A DNA stretch of 44,423 bases from positions 1 through 44,423 of the forward strand of contig NZ_JACXWX010000036.1 of NCBI RefSeq assembly GCF_014764505.1. The letters are read 5' to 3'. The position numbers were made by a program, and so were the translations under genes. This document shows positions 34,802-43,475 of this stretch, piece by piece. The notes below the pieces were generated by a model. It saw only the letters and a list, made by a program, of their open reading frames with translations, ran no database searches and was not told the origin of the DNA. How positions within the stretch are numbered: the first letter of the stretch is position 1; the number at the start of each line of letters is the position of its first letter. Source of the DNA: Phormidium tenue FACHB-886 (GTDB taxonomy: Bacteria; Cyanobacteriota; Cyanobacteriia; Elainellales; Elainellaceae).

Positions 34802-36589
34802 ATGCAGTTCCCACGTTGGATGCATAAATTGGCAGATCATTATCATCTGCAGATTCATCGTTCGATTAAATCTTATATCTACTTAGTATCTAGCTACTTA
34901 GTATCTAGCACCTGGTTTATTTCAGTCCCAACATTAGTTCTAGCAGAATTACCAGCTCAAGCGGCTAGCGCTGAGCGTCTTTGTCAGCCGCAAACGCAGC
35001 TGACGGCACAGCAGTCATCGTCTTTGCCGATTGCACAAGTTTCTTCGCTAAGTCAATTTGTTCAAACGCTGTCGCCGCTGCTGACGGCTGAATTTTCACC
35101 GCCCTATCCGCAAATTAATGGATTGGCGCGGTTGGCAAAAGTGCCAGTGATGATGTATCACGACATTTTGCCAGAAAAGCAGGTCTTTTTTGATGTCACC
35201 CCCGCTGAATTTGAGGCAGCCCTGAAGCAGATTCAAGCTAAAGGCTTAACGCCGATTAGCCTGGATCAGTTGACCGAGCATTTGACTACTGGCACCCCCC
35301 TACCGCCCAAGCCAATTCTGCTCTCATTTGATGATGGCTATCTCGGGCATTATCAGTACGTTTACCCACTGCTAAAGAAGTTTGGATATCCTGGTGTGTT
35401 TGGCATCTATCCTGCAAAAGTTGGCAAACGCATTGGGCGATCGAGCCTGACTTGGAGCCAGCTCAAGGAAATGGCGGCTGATCCACTGGTGACGATCGCC
35501 TCCCACAGCCTGACGCATCCCGCCGATCTGCGGACGCTGCAAAACGATCGCTTGCGCCTTGAGATCGTCGAATCAAAACGTCAGCTAGAAGCTGCACTGG
35601 GGATTTCGATCGAGTATTTTGTTTATCCAGAAGGCAAGTTTGACGAGCGTGTGCAGGCTTGGGTACAGCAGACTGGCTACAAAGCGGCATTGACCATGAA
35701 TGATGCAGTCAATCGTTTTGCGGGCGAATCTACCGACCTACTCAGCATCGAGAGAATTGGGCAGTCGCAGCTAGACACGGTGCTTGAGCAAGCATATGGT
35801 GGGGCACCGCTGCCTGCCTTCGATCAATCAACGAATTTTGGCACTGCCGTTCGGATGGATCGCCGCACTGTCAATCAGGTTCCCCTCATTCTGGTTTCCG
35901 GCGGCAAACCTATCACCATTCATGCCAACAGCCGCTATCAAGTTCCCGAAATCATTGCCAACACTCAAGCCATCGCCGCCGTCGATGGCGGCTTTTTTTC
36001 GCTGGAGAAGCTAGAGTCCAATGTCATGATCGGACCCGTTCTAAGCCAGAGCACAAAACAGTTTGTGCCTGCAAATGCTCAAGACGCAAAGCGGATTGCC
36101 GGACGACCATTAGTACTGATTAACGGCGATCGCATCCGGTTCATTCCGTTCGACCCCGATCGGCACAACAAGCTGGCAGGCATCCGGCAAGAAATGCCTG
36201 ATGTCACAGATGCCTTTGTGGCAGCGGCTTGGCTGGTCAAACAGGGGCAGCCGCAGCAAGCCAAAAGTTTTGGCACGCTGTTTGACTTTAATGAACGCCG
36301 CGATCGAGCGTTTTGGGGCATTGATTATGCGGGGCATCCGGTGATTGGGGTATCGGCAGACTATGTGGACTCCGTGACACTAGGTGAAGCCCTCAGTAAA
36401 GCCGGACTGCGCGAAGTGGTCATGCTAGATTCTGGAGCAAGCGCCTCACTCGCCTACCGGGGTAAGTCGATGATGAGCTATGAGCCACGCCCTGTACCGC
36501 ATGTCGTGGCGCTGCTGCCGCCCCAAAACCGTCCACAGACGGCTAATTGCACTGTTGTTTCGCAGGATGTTGTTTCACAGGAAGATTGA
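34802..36589 (+). CDS. polysaccharide deacetylase fused to a phosphodiester glycosidase domain
   Basis: An exported or membrane-anchored protein of 595 residues from ATG 34802. GTG 34751 would add 17 residues. The signal segment includes YLVSSYLVSS, encoded by a 15-bp tandem duplication, and ends near AELPAQAAS. The NodB-type deacetylase domain follows, with VPVMMYHDI, LSFDDGYLG (metal Asp) and ASHSLTHP (metal His pair). From about residue 330 the C-terminal half matches the DUF2233/NAGPA-type phosphodiester glycosidase family, with AAVDGGFFS and VMLDSGASASL. One protein therefore carries two glycan-modifying activities. Their substrate is unknown. Confidence 0.88.
   Translation: MQFPRWMHKLADHYHLQIHRSIKSYIYLVSSYLVSSTWFISVPTLVLAELPAQAASAERLCQPQTQLTAQQSSSLPIAQVSSLSQFVQTLSPLLTAEFSPPYPQINGLARLAKVPVMMYHDILPEKQVFFDVTPAEFEAALKQIQAKGLTPISLDQLTEHLTTGTPLPPKPILLSFDDGYLGHYQYVYPLLKKFGYPGVFGIYPAKVGKRIGRSSLTWSQLKEMAADPLVTIASHSLTHPADLRTLQNDRLRLEIVESKRQLEAALGISIEYFVYPEGKFDERVQAWVQQTGYKAALTMNDAVNRFAGESTDLLSIERIGQSQLDTVLEQAYGGAPLPAFDQSTNFGTAVRMDRRTVNQVPLILVSGGKPITIHANSRYQVPEIIANTQAIAAVDGGFFSLEKLESNVMIGPVLSQSTKQFVPANAQDAKRIAGRPLVLINGDRIRFIPFDPDRHNKLAGIRQEMPDVTDAFVAAAWLVKQGQPQQAKSFGTLFDFNERRDRAFWGIDYAGHPVIGVSADYVDSVTLGEALSKAGLREVVMLDSGASASLAYRGKSMMSYEPRPVPHVVALLPPQNRPQTANCTVVSQDVVSQED
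34879..34908 (+). repeat. 15-bp in-frame tandem duplication in the signal sequence
   Basis: CTACTTAGTATCTAG occurs at 34879-34893 and again at 34894-34908. As five codons it encodes YLVSS twice in the hydrophobic signal of the deacetylase fusion. Confidence 0.95.
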
Positions 36590-36928
36590 TTAGTAAGCCG
36601 ATCTGACAGCTTTATACCGTTCACGCTCTATTAGGCTGGCAGCTGCTAGCCTAATTTTCTGTTCATCCTTTAGCCTGTCGGCTGAGTCGCTTTAGATCGG
36701 GTTAAATTATTCTTTGGCGATCGCTATATCTATCGCTAGACTTGCAAACAGCGTTCTATTAATTCTGCTGGTATAGGCAAATACTGACCTCTTCAATTGT
36801 CACTTCCTGATATACCTTTAGAGCTATTCTTGCGTTGCATTGTTCTGCAGCCTAAGAAAGATGAATTTAACCACAGATAATCTTTAAGATCACAGGCACG
36901 TTACTTACGCCGTTTGCATGGTAAGACT
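36590..36928. other. intergenic region upstream of psaL
   Basis: This 339-bp gap contains the terminator at 36630-36660 and presumably the psaL promoter. No psaI-like ORF and no other gene is seen here or in the 201 bp after psaL. Confidence 0.5.
36630..36660 (+). terminator. terminator of the deacetylase fusion gene
   Basis: ATTAGGCTGGC (36630-36640) pairs with GCTAGCCTAAT (36645-36655), with one G-T wobble, over a 4-nt loop. TTTCT follows. It lies 41 bases beyond the stop. Confidence 0.75.
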
Positions 36929-37453
36929 ATGACTTTTGTTGAAAAAATTGAGCGATCGAACGATCGTCCTAGCGATCTGAGAAACCAAGAAGTGGTTCAC
37001 GCTGCTGGTGATCCACAGAACGGAAACTTAGCAACTCCAATTAATTCTTCTGGCTTCACCCGCGCTTTCATCAACAACCTGCCGGCTTATCGACGGGGTT
37101 TGTCTCCTCAGCGTAGAGGTCTGGAAGTCGGATTGGCACATGGATACTGGCTGATCGGACCTTTCGCAGTCTTCAACCCCCTCCGTCATACCGATGTGAC
37201 TGATTTAGTTGCTCTGCTGTCGGCGATTGGCATGATTGTCATTTCAACGCTGGCGATCTCGCTTTATGCTGCTAGCCGGCCTCCACAGCCCTTTGCTTCT
37301 CTGCCAGCTACCAACCCACCTGATGCCTTTAAGAGCGGCGACGGTTGGAACGAGTATGCTAGTGGCTTCTTCATCGGCGGCATTGGCGGAGCCTTCCTTG
37401 CCTACTTCCTGATCGCTAACAGCGATGTATTGAAGGGCATCTTCAACTTCTAG
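36929..37453 (+). CDS. psaL: photosystem I reaction centre subunit XI
   Basis: PsaL is the subunit that holds the cyanobacterial photosystem I trimer together and binds chlorophyll in the thylakoid membrane. The product is 174 residues from ATG 36929. A TTG five codons upstream is in frame but unlikely. Motifs typical of the family are visible: NLPAYRRGLSPQRRGLEVGLAHGYWLIGPF (residues ~48-77), DVTDLVALLSAIGMIVISTLAISLYA as a membrane helix and FIGGIGGAFLAYFLI at the C-terminus. In many cyanobacteria psaI is adjacent, but none is found here. Confidence 0.97.
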   Translation: MTFVEKIERSNDRPSDLRNQEVVHAAGDPQNGNLATPINSSGFTRAFINNLPAYRRGLSPQRRGLEVGLAHGYWLIGPFAVFNPLRHTDVTDLVALLSAIGMIVISTLAISLYAASRPPQPFASLPATNPPDAFKSGDGWNEYASGFFIGGIGGAFLAYFLIANSDVLKGIFNF

Positions 37454-37654
37454 AACACTTGTAGAACAGGTCAGGGCGAAGTAATCCTGCCAAAGTATGG
37501 TTGTCTTGCTTTAAGCAGTACTGTTTCGGCAATGTTGCTTGAGCAATAGTTTGGGCAAACGCTTCGCCCCTCATCTTCTCGCAGCAGACGACTGCAAAAG
37601 TAATTGGAATAGCTGCAAAGTATAACGCAACGCTTTTTAAGTCTTAAAAATATT

Positions 37655-38473
37655 ATGGCTCCGACTGTATTAATTACAGGTGCTTCTCAAGGAATTGGTA
37701 AAGCAACAGCTTTGCGTTTTGCTCAAGAGGGCTACCGCCTTGTACTAACGGCTCGTCAGAGCGATCGCTTAGAAGCCTTTGCCCAAGAGCTGCAAGCTGC
37801 CGGACATTCTGCGCTTGCCATCCCTGCTGATGTCAAAATAGCGGAGCAGGTCAGCCAGTTAGTTGAAACAGCGATCACTGAATGTGGCTCGATCGATGTG
37901 TTAATTAACAATGCAGGCATTTATTGTTCCGGTCCTATAGAGGATTTCAGCCTGGAAGATTGGCATCAGATTATCGACACCAATCTCTGGGGCTATATTC
38001 ATATGATTCACGCACTGCTGCCGTACTTCTTGAAGCAAGGCAGCGGCACAATCATCAACCTTAGTTCGGTGGGCGGCAAAATAGCTGTTCCTTATCTAGC
38101 GCCCTATGTGACTAGCAAGTTTGCGGTTACAGGATTAACTGAAGCATTGCATTCGGAGCTAGCTCCTAAAGGTATCCATGTTGGCGGGATTTACCCCAAT
38201 CTAATCAAAAGCAACTTCTTGGAGCGAGCGATCTTTCGCGGTAAGGGTAGCGCAGATGTCCGATCGCGCGAAGAGCAGCTTGAGCAGTTGTTCAAAGTTC
38301 CTATGGTGGAGAAGCCCGAAGATGTGGCTAAAGCGGTTTGGGAAGCTGTCAAGCACAAGAAATCAGAAGTGCTAGTTGGTTCAGCTGCTCCGTCTAATGC
38401 AATTAGCAAGCTATTTCCAGACCTCATGCAAGGACTCTTCCGAAAAACGTTCCAACATAAGGATCAGGTGTAG
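37655..38473 (+). CDS. short-chain dehydrogenase/reductase
   Basis: A 272-residue SDR enzyme. The cofactor motif is TGASQGIGKATA (residues ~7-18). NNAGIYCSG is the adenine-stabilising motif. The catalytic Ser is in INLSSVGG and the Tyr/Lys pair in APYVTSKFAVTG. The absence of an acidic residue at the end of strand beta2 (TARQSDRL) suggests NADP(H). The substrate is unknown. The SDR 'classical' length and helix-turn segment TEALHSELAPKGIHV fit the common group. No tight linkage to neighbours. Confidence 0.93.
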   Translation: MAPTVLITGASQGIGKATALRFAQEGYRLVLTARQSDRLEAFAQELQAAGHSALAIPADVKIAEQVSQLVETAITECGSIDVLINNAGIYCSGPIEDFSLEDWHQIIDTNLWGYIHMIHALLPYFLKQGSGTIINLSSVGGKIAVPYLAPYVTSKFAVTGLTEALHSELAPKGIHVGGIYPNLIKSNFLERAIFRGKGSADVRSREEQLEQLFKVPMVEKPEDVAKAVWEAVKHKKSEVLVGSAAPSNAISKLFPDLMQGLFRKTFQHKDQV

Positions 38474-38539
38474 ATTTAGGGTATGCGCTAGTGACCCTCT
38501 GATTGTGGCACTTTTTATATAAATAACAACAAAAGTTAA

Positions 38540-38596
38540 GGCACTAGTTGAATTTAGTTAATTCCTTAATAGAATTAGCTGAATTTAACTAGTGCC
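38540..38596 (+). repeat. long imperfect hairpin between the SDR gene and the acidic protein gene
   Basis: GGCACTAGTTGAATTTAG (38540-38557) is complementary to the sequence at 38579-38596, with two wobble positions, and the inner bases can extend the stem. It spans the GTG 38592, a possible start of the next gene, and ends 7 bases before the ATG 38604. It could terminate the SDR transcript or control translation. Confidence 0.75.
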
Positions 38597-38603
38597 TCAA
38601 CGT

Positions 38604-39179
38604 ATGAATCTCCAGAGATGGGCGATCGCCTGCTATGAATTTCTATTTGCCGAACCTGGAACAGAATGGCGTGAGGTTGTAGCGCAGGTCGAAGCCAACT
38701 GTGCCAAACGCCGACAGCAGCAAATGCAGGCAGCCGCTTATGAAGCTTGGCTGCAGTCACTAGAGCAGACGGCAGCGATCGAAACAGCAGACGACTGGGA
38801 AGACGAATCGCTCCAGTTAACGGGCTACAGCTTGCCGATGCAAAGATATGCCCTGCTTGCCGATGAGAATATCGAGGATGACTATGACTATAACTACGAG
38901 CATGATTACGATTATAGCTACGATGTGGAAGATGAATTTGAAGAAGATCTAGAAGATGAAATGTATGGATTAGTCCACTATCATCTAGAAGCATTAGGCG
39001 GTGATACATTCATTGAGTTTAGCTATGAAGGCGATCTAGATGAGTCTAGAATAATTCAAGCCTTGACTTACCTCTGGAATAACACACCCGATCGCCCAAA
39101 TAATCAGCTCACTGGAACGCTACGGTTACCGATCGCCCCTGCTGGGTTAATTCAGTACAGTAACCGCTATAGCGATTAG
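38604..39179 (+). CDS. acidic hypothetical protein with Asp/Tyr-rich segment
   Basis: About 191 residues from ATG 38604. GTG 38592 would add four residues and sits inside a hairpin. The N-terminal half is predicted helical (LQRWAIACYEFLFAE, QQMQAAAYEAWLQSLEQ). The middle is a low-complexity acidic stretch with DDYDYNYEHDYDYSYD and EFEEDLEDEM. The C-terminal part has ALGGDTFIEFSYEGDLDESRII and WNNTPDRPNNQLTGTL. I recognise no family. It ends 31 bases from the stop of the convergent GH116 gene. Confidence 0.65.
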   Translation: MNLQRWAIACYEFLFAEPGTEWREVVAQVEANCAKRRQQQMQAAAYEAWLQSLEQTAAIETADDWEDESLQLTGYSLPMQRYALLADENIEDDYDYNYEHDYDYSYDVEDEFEEDLEDEMYGLVHYHLEALGGDTFIEFSYEGDLDESRIIQALTYLWNNTPDRPNNQLTGTLRLPIAPAGLIQYSNRYSD

Positions 39180-39210
39180 GATAGTAGGCACGTAATATCC
39201 TAACGTCTGA

Positions 39211-41628
39211 TTATTCTGCAAACCCAGTCAGCACCCCATAAATTCCCCAAATTGCCATTGCTCGTAAATAATGGCTTGCCCGAAACGTTTGGGCAGCAGT
39301 GATTGCCTCTGGGGTGCGAAACTGCAGCCCATGTTCATACACTTGCTGCACTACCGCCTGCGTTAGCCGAAACGCTTCCTCCCGCCGCCCCATCTGCACC
39401 AAAAAAGCCGCCAGCCCGAAGTTAATGCCCGTCCATACTTCCAGCGGATGAGTATCTTTGGGGTTCACAGGCGATCCATCGGGCAGAACGCCATTTGCCG
39501 CCCCCAGCCGTCCCTCATGGAACTTCAAAAAGCAAGCCTCATACACGGTTTGCAGCGCTGAATGAGCACAGTCGATCGGCACCACGTCTGGCAAACCCAG
39601 CAGCCGCGCATAAAACTGACCGCAGAGCTGGTCTGCCATCACCACCGCAGAACCGCTGCCGCTATCCAACCGATAATACTGCCCATTCCAGAGCGTCGGA
39701 TGGTACACCGATCGCGCCTGCTGCAGCCAAGCTTGATACTGCAGGATATCAGCCTCCCTATTGCCCGGATCCTCGCGCTCCAACACCTCTCCAATGGCGA
39801 TCGCTGCCTCCAGTGCGGCAATCCATAAGCCGCCACAGTAGGCGCTAATCCCCTGCAAACGCCAGTCGTCAAACGTTTGATCGGGTGCGCCAGAGTTCTC
39901 GGGGATGCCGTCGTTGTCAAAATCAAAGGTCTTTAAGTAGGCGAGCGCAGCAGTAATGGCAGACCAGCACTCCGCAAGGAAGGCAACATCTTTGCTGCCC
40001 GTCAGAACAAAATCACGGTACACCTGCAGCACAAAATCGCTGCCCAAATCTTTCCAGAGGTTGCAGTCTTGATAGCTGGTGTAGTTTGTCTTTTCCCAAA
40101 CGTGTTCGTTGGGGGCACCCAGATCGTGTGGCGTGGCATTTTTGGCTTTGCGGAGAGCCTGCGGACTGGGGTTGCCGATCACATAGTAATAGCCGATCGT
40201 GCGGGTGCGGCTGTCTTCAGCAGGGATGGCACGCGCAAAAGCCCTCAGAATGGCTTTATCCAGATCGGGAAACAGCATCAGCAGCGCGAAAGAGCCATAC
40301 AGCCGCACATCCAGGCTTTCGTACCAGCGGTAATCAAGGCATTCTAGGACTGCAAACTGCCCGATCGGGTCTTGCTTAGTGGCAGCACTCCACAAGGTGC
40401 CGCCGCTGGTCAGGTCATACAGTTCGTTGAACAGCGCCATTTTGAACCAGTCGGGCAGGTCGGCGCGATCGAGAATCGGCTGCTGCCACTGCTGAATCTG
40501 CTGCTGCCAGGTTGGATACTGCTGGAGAGCAGTTTGAGCAATCGTCCAAGCATTTTTTCCACTGCGTCCAAAAAAGTCTGTATAGCGACGATGATAAAAG
40601 ACGCCTTCAGCAAACTCGGTGGTTGGAAAATCCCATGCCAGCACAAAGGGAATCTGGCGCGTTTCACCCGGAGCCAAAGTGAACCGAACGGCGATCGCTG
40701 CGCCTATCGGCTCTCCAGCGGATGGAGTGTCATCTTTCACATTGGCAAGCGATCCATCCGCCGCGAAAGATTGCCAAACCTCGGCCCCATTTCCCGTCGG
40801 ATTCCAGCGGGTGTGGTAGAAAACCTCAGCATCGGCAGGCTGCGTCAAGATCGCCCACTGCCCTTCGCCTTCGGGAGTCAGCGAGTCTGAAGGAATACGA
40901 GTGCTGCCCAGAATACAGCCCGCACTGTTCCCCTCGGTTTTCCACTGGTTGAAATTGCCTTGGCTCTCGCCAATGCGCGGCTGATACTCATATACAGGGC
41001 TACCGTCATCCCGGACTTTAATCTCCGGCGACTTGAGCGTGTTGGTAAACCAGCCCACCATATTCTGCCAAGACAGCAGAATGCTGAGCGTAATTGGGCG
41101 ATCGCTAGGATTATGGGCTGCCCAGTTGAAGACGGCGATCGGGTAGCTGGTGTCCTGGTAGTTATGCGGCAGAATCGGGGAGAACTGCTCACAAATTAGC
41201 TCTGCCTTGAACACGTTGCGGTAGGCAAACCAGCTACGCGGATAGAGGGCATGATATTCCCCGGTTTCTGCCGCGGTTCCGCCTGCCGGATACCACTGCC
41301 ACGCTGCTAGCGAGCCATCTTGGGGGGCTTCAGTGCAAAGCGCGTAGGCTTGCGGCGGTTCTTCTGCAGCCCGCTCAAACAAACTAAACTGGCACGCTGG
41401 AACCTGAAGAAAGACATGTTCACCGCCGTCGATATGCCACAGGTTGAAATCGCCCCGATGCGATCGCCCTAAACAGCCTGCCCCAAAACCGCCCAACGGC
41501 ATGCCATGCCAAGGACCATCGTCAATATTGCTGGCATAGCGGACCTTGTAAGGGGTATCCCAACCCAGCCCGATCGCACGGCTCCAAGCGCAAGTTGGAA
41601 TTTGGGGAGAAGAAGCAGAATCAATCAT
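39211..41628 (-). CDS. GH116 family glucosidase (non-lysosomal glucosylceramidase-like)
   Basis: An 805-residue protein of glycoside hydrolase family 116, whose members cleave beta-glucosides and beta-glucosylceramide with retention. The N-terminal beta-sandwich domain (about residues 10-370) has GGFGAGCLGRSHRGDFNLW. The C-terminal (alpha/alpha)6 domain has the probable nucleophile Glu in FNELYDLTSGGTLW and the probable acid/base Asp in DQTFDDWRLQGISAYCGG. These positions follow the characterised bacterial GH116 enzyme. No signal peptide is seen, so the enzyme is cytoplasmic unless exported unusually. Its natural substrate in a cyanobacterium is not known. Confidence 0.92.
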   Translation of the reverse strand: MIDSASSPQIPTCAWSRAIGLGWDTPYKVRYASNIDDGPWHGMPLGGFGAGCLGRSHRGDFNLWHIDGGEHVFLQVPACQFSLFERAAEEPPQAYALCTEAPQDGSLAAWQWYPAGGTAAETGEYHALYPRSWFAYRNVFKAELICEQFSPILPHNYQDTSYPIAVFNWAAHNPSDRPITLSILLSWQNMVGWFTNTLKSPEIKVRDDGSPVYEYQPRIGESQGNFNQWKTEGNSAGCILGSTRIPSDSLTPEGEGQWAILTQPADAEVFYHTRWNPTGNGAEVWQSFAADGSLANVKDDTPSAGEPIGAAIAVRFTLAPGETRQIPFVLAWDFPTTEFAEGVFYHRRYTDFFGRSGKNAWTIAQTALQQYPTWQQQIQQWQQPILDRADLPDWFKMALFNELYDLTSGGTLWSAATKQDPIGQFAVLECLDYRWYESLDVRLYGSFALLMLFPDLDKAILRAFARAIPAEDSRTRTIGYYYVIGNPSPQALRKAKNATPHDLGAPNEHVWEKTNYTSYQDCNLWKDLGSDFVLQVYRDFVLTGSKDVAFLAECWSAITAALAYLKTFDFDNDGIPENSGAPDQTFDDWRLQGISAYCGGLWIAALEAAIAIGEVLEREDPGNREADILQYQAWLQQARSVYHPTLWNGQYYRLDSGSGSAVVMADQLCGQFYARLLGLPDVVPIDCAHSALQTVYEACFLKFHEGRLGAANGVLPDGSPVNPKDTHPLEVWTGINFGLAAFLVQMGRREEAFRLTQAVVQQVYEHGLQFRTPEAITAAQTFRASHYLRAMAIWGIYGVLTGFAE

Positions 41629-41707
41629 TTCCTGATTTTACTGAGTCGGGGGACTCAGAATTTGCGATCGCTGACGATTTTTTCAGGACTTGCACCAATC
41701 CTCCACT

Positions 41708-41738
41708 CAAAGAGCTTTACTGCGGCTTCGTAAAGCTC
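41708..41738. repeat. perfect 11-bp inverted repeat between divergent genes
   Basis: AAGAGCTTTAC (41708-41718) and GTAAAGCTCTT (41728-41738) form a perfect stem with a 9-nt loop in the 220-bp gap between the divergent GH116 and cyclotransferase genes. A shorter CTGAGTC/GACTCAG hairpin lies at 41641-41658. Terminators are not expected in this position, so these may be operator-like. Confidence 0.75.
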
Positions 41739-41848
41739 TTGCAAAATCTACGGTTCTCTTATCGGAATAAGTGGCTTTGCAGAGCTGTACCTGCTAAAAT
41801 CACTGATTAAGTCAGCACTCTCACTACCGTTCTTCAAATACTCGACTC

Positions 41849-42418
41849 ATGAAGCCGGATTTCCCTCATCGCATTCAATCTGTGGCACAACCCTCGATCG
41901 CCGCTGCAATGACTGAAGTTGATACCGAGCCAATGTTTTATTACTTTGCCTATGGTTCCTGCATGTGTCCGGTGGACTTGAAGCGATCGCTAGGCGAAAA
42001 AACGCATGGATATGTGCTGGGACATGCCACACTGCAAGGCTATCGGCTAGGCTTCTTCCAACGATCGCTAAAGCGCAACTGCGGCGTATTGGACATCGTT
42101 CCGGAACGGGCGTCTGCCGTGGAAGGAGTGCTGTATCGGCTGCCGTGGCGGTTGAGCGCTCTCCTGGATGAGCGGGAAGAAGGCTATTGCCATGAAACGA
42201 TCGAGGTGATTTGCAATGGCAGGCGCTATAGCAACGTGCGAACCTACACCGTGATTGAGAAGCTAACCGAAGAACACGCTCCAAATGACTGGTACTTTAA
42301 TGTGGTGCTGCGTGGTGCGGTTACCTGCAGGCTGCCAGAGCAATACTGCTGGCGCTTGTTCAACCACATGCACCAGCTCCAGCAGCGAGATGAAGTGCAA
42401 GTGCTGCAGGTCGCTTAA
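41849..42418 (+). CDS. gamma-glutamylcyclotransferase-like protein
   Basis: A 189-residue protein of the GGCT/BtrG fold. The substrate loop reads YFAYGSCMCPVDL, matching the YGSxxxP-type signature, and the central part contains GYRLGFF and VEGVLYRLPWRLSALLDEREEGYC with the candidate catalytic Glu. The family converts gamma-glutamyl amines or glutathione-derived peptides to 5-oxoproline, but many members have unknown substrates. ATG 41909, giving MTEVDTEP, is an alternative start close to the conserved core. No SD is seen at either site. Convergent with the ABC ATPase gene. Confidence 0.85.
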   Translation: MKPDFPHRIQSVAQPSIAAAMTEVDTEPMFYYFAYGSCMCPVDLKRSLGEKTHGYVLGHATLQGYRLGFFQRSLKRNCGVLDIVPERASAVEGVLYRLPWRLSALLDEREEGYCHETIEVICNGRRYSNVRTYTVIEKLTEEHAPNDWYFNVVLRGAVTCRLPEQYCWRLFNHMHQLQQRDEVQVLQVA

Positions 42419-42434
42419 GGGGTATTTAGCGCCT

Positions 42435-43178
42435 TTAGCAGAAGAACGGCAGCTCAGTGCGGTCTGACAGAAGCTGTAGGTTTTCACCATAGGCTCGCTG
42501 AATGTTGGCGAGCGTCATCACCGCCTGGGGGGTGTCATTGGCAATCAGCCGACGGTTAAGCAAAAGCAGGCGATCGTAACGATTCAACACCTCTCCCCAG
42601 TCGTGGCTGCAGACTAGCAGTGTTTTCCCAGCCTGCCGCAGCTCGGCAAAAATGCCCAGCATAATTGCTTCGGTTTTTTTATCGATACCTGTAAACGGCT
42701 CATCCAACAAAAATAAATCTGCCTGCTGTGCCAGCGCCCGCGCTAAAAAGATGCGCTGCTGCTGCCCACCGGAAAGCTCACCAATCTGCCGATCGCGCAG
42801 ATCAAGCATTTCCACGCGCTCCAACGCTTGCCAAACGGTACGACGGGCTTGGCGATTGGGAAACCGCAGCCAGCCTGCCTGCGGCGTTTGCGCCATCATC
42901 ACCACATTCCAAGCGGTGACGGGATAATCCCAGTCAATCTGCGATCGCTGCGGCACGTAGGCAATTCGCTGCCGCTGCCGCCGCAAGGGAACCCCCTGAA
43001 ACAGAACTTGTCCGGTTTGGGTTGGTACTAAACCCAACAGCGCTTTGATAAATGTGCTTTTGCCTGCGCCATTTGGTCCAATTAGCCCAATCAGTTCTCC
43101 AGGGGCGATGGTGAGACTGACTTCTTCTAGTGCCGATCTACCCCGATAGTTCACTGATAAACTTTCTACGTCCAGCAT
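42435..43178 (-). CDS. metal ABC transporter ATP-binding protein (Mn/Zn/Fe type)
   Basis: A 247-residue ATPase subunit of a metal-importer ABC system on the cytoplasmic face of the membrane. Motifs are complete: Walker A GPNGAGKST, Q-loop AYVPQRSQ, signature ELSGGQQQR, Walker B LFLLDEP and H-loop VCSHD. The segment QIDWDYPVT is characteristic of the manganese/zinc/iron chelate group. No permease or binding-protein gene lies next to it, because its 3' side faces the convergent cyclotransferase gene and its 5' side has a tRNA. A Fur-type box 24 bases before its ATG suggests metal-responsive control. Confidence 0.93.
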   Translation of the reverse strand: MLDVESLSVNYRGRSALEEVSLTIAPGELIGLIGPNGAGKSTFIKALLGLVPTQTGQVLFQGVPLRRQRQRIAYVPQRSQIDWDYPVTAWNVVMMAQTPQAGWLRFPNRQARRTVWQALERVEMLDLRDRQIGELSGGQQQRIFLARALAQQADLFLLDEPFTGIDKKTEAIMLGIFAELRQAGKTLLVCSHDWGEVLNRYDRLLLLNRRLIANDTPQAVMTLANIQRAYGENLQLLSDRTELPFFC

Positions 43179-43201
43179 GTTCCAACCAGCCTGAGCGTAA
43201 G

Positions 43202-43220
43202 GCTAATGATAATCGTTTTC
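43202..43220 (-). promoter_or_regulatory. Fur-family box upstream of the metal ABC ATPase
   Basis: The 19-mer GCTAATGATAATCGTTTTC matches the Fur box consensus GATAATGATAATCATTATC at 16 of 19 positions. Fur, Zur and Mur sites overlap in sequence, so which regulator binds cannot be told. It lies 24 bases from the ATG of the ATPase gene. Confidence 0.7.
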
Positions 43221-43340
43221 AATCTTTACTTGATGCATCATAGCAAATTGAGCTGGGACTGGTTTAGTTTTGGCGTTGTAGAGGACTGCAGCCTTTGCGC
43301 TTATCAATCTTGTACATTCGCTGCCGGGTTCAAAAAAAGC

Positions 43341-43370
43341 TTGCCAAGATTTCACTAAGTTTGCTACCTT
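43341..43370 (+). promoter_or_regulatory. possible tRNA-Phe promoter
   Basis: TTGCCA (43341-43346) and TACCTT (43365-43370) are spaced 18 bases apart, 32 bases before the tRNA. The match to -35/-10 consensus is only moderate. Confidence 0.35.
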
Positions 43371-43402
43371 AATGAAGCGCTAAAAAATAGACGCACTACT
43401 CC

Positions 43403-43475
<73 letters not shown>

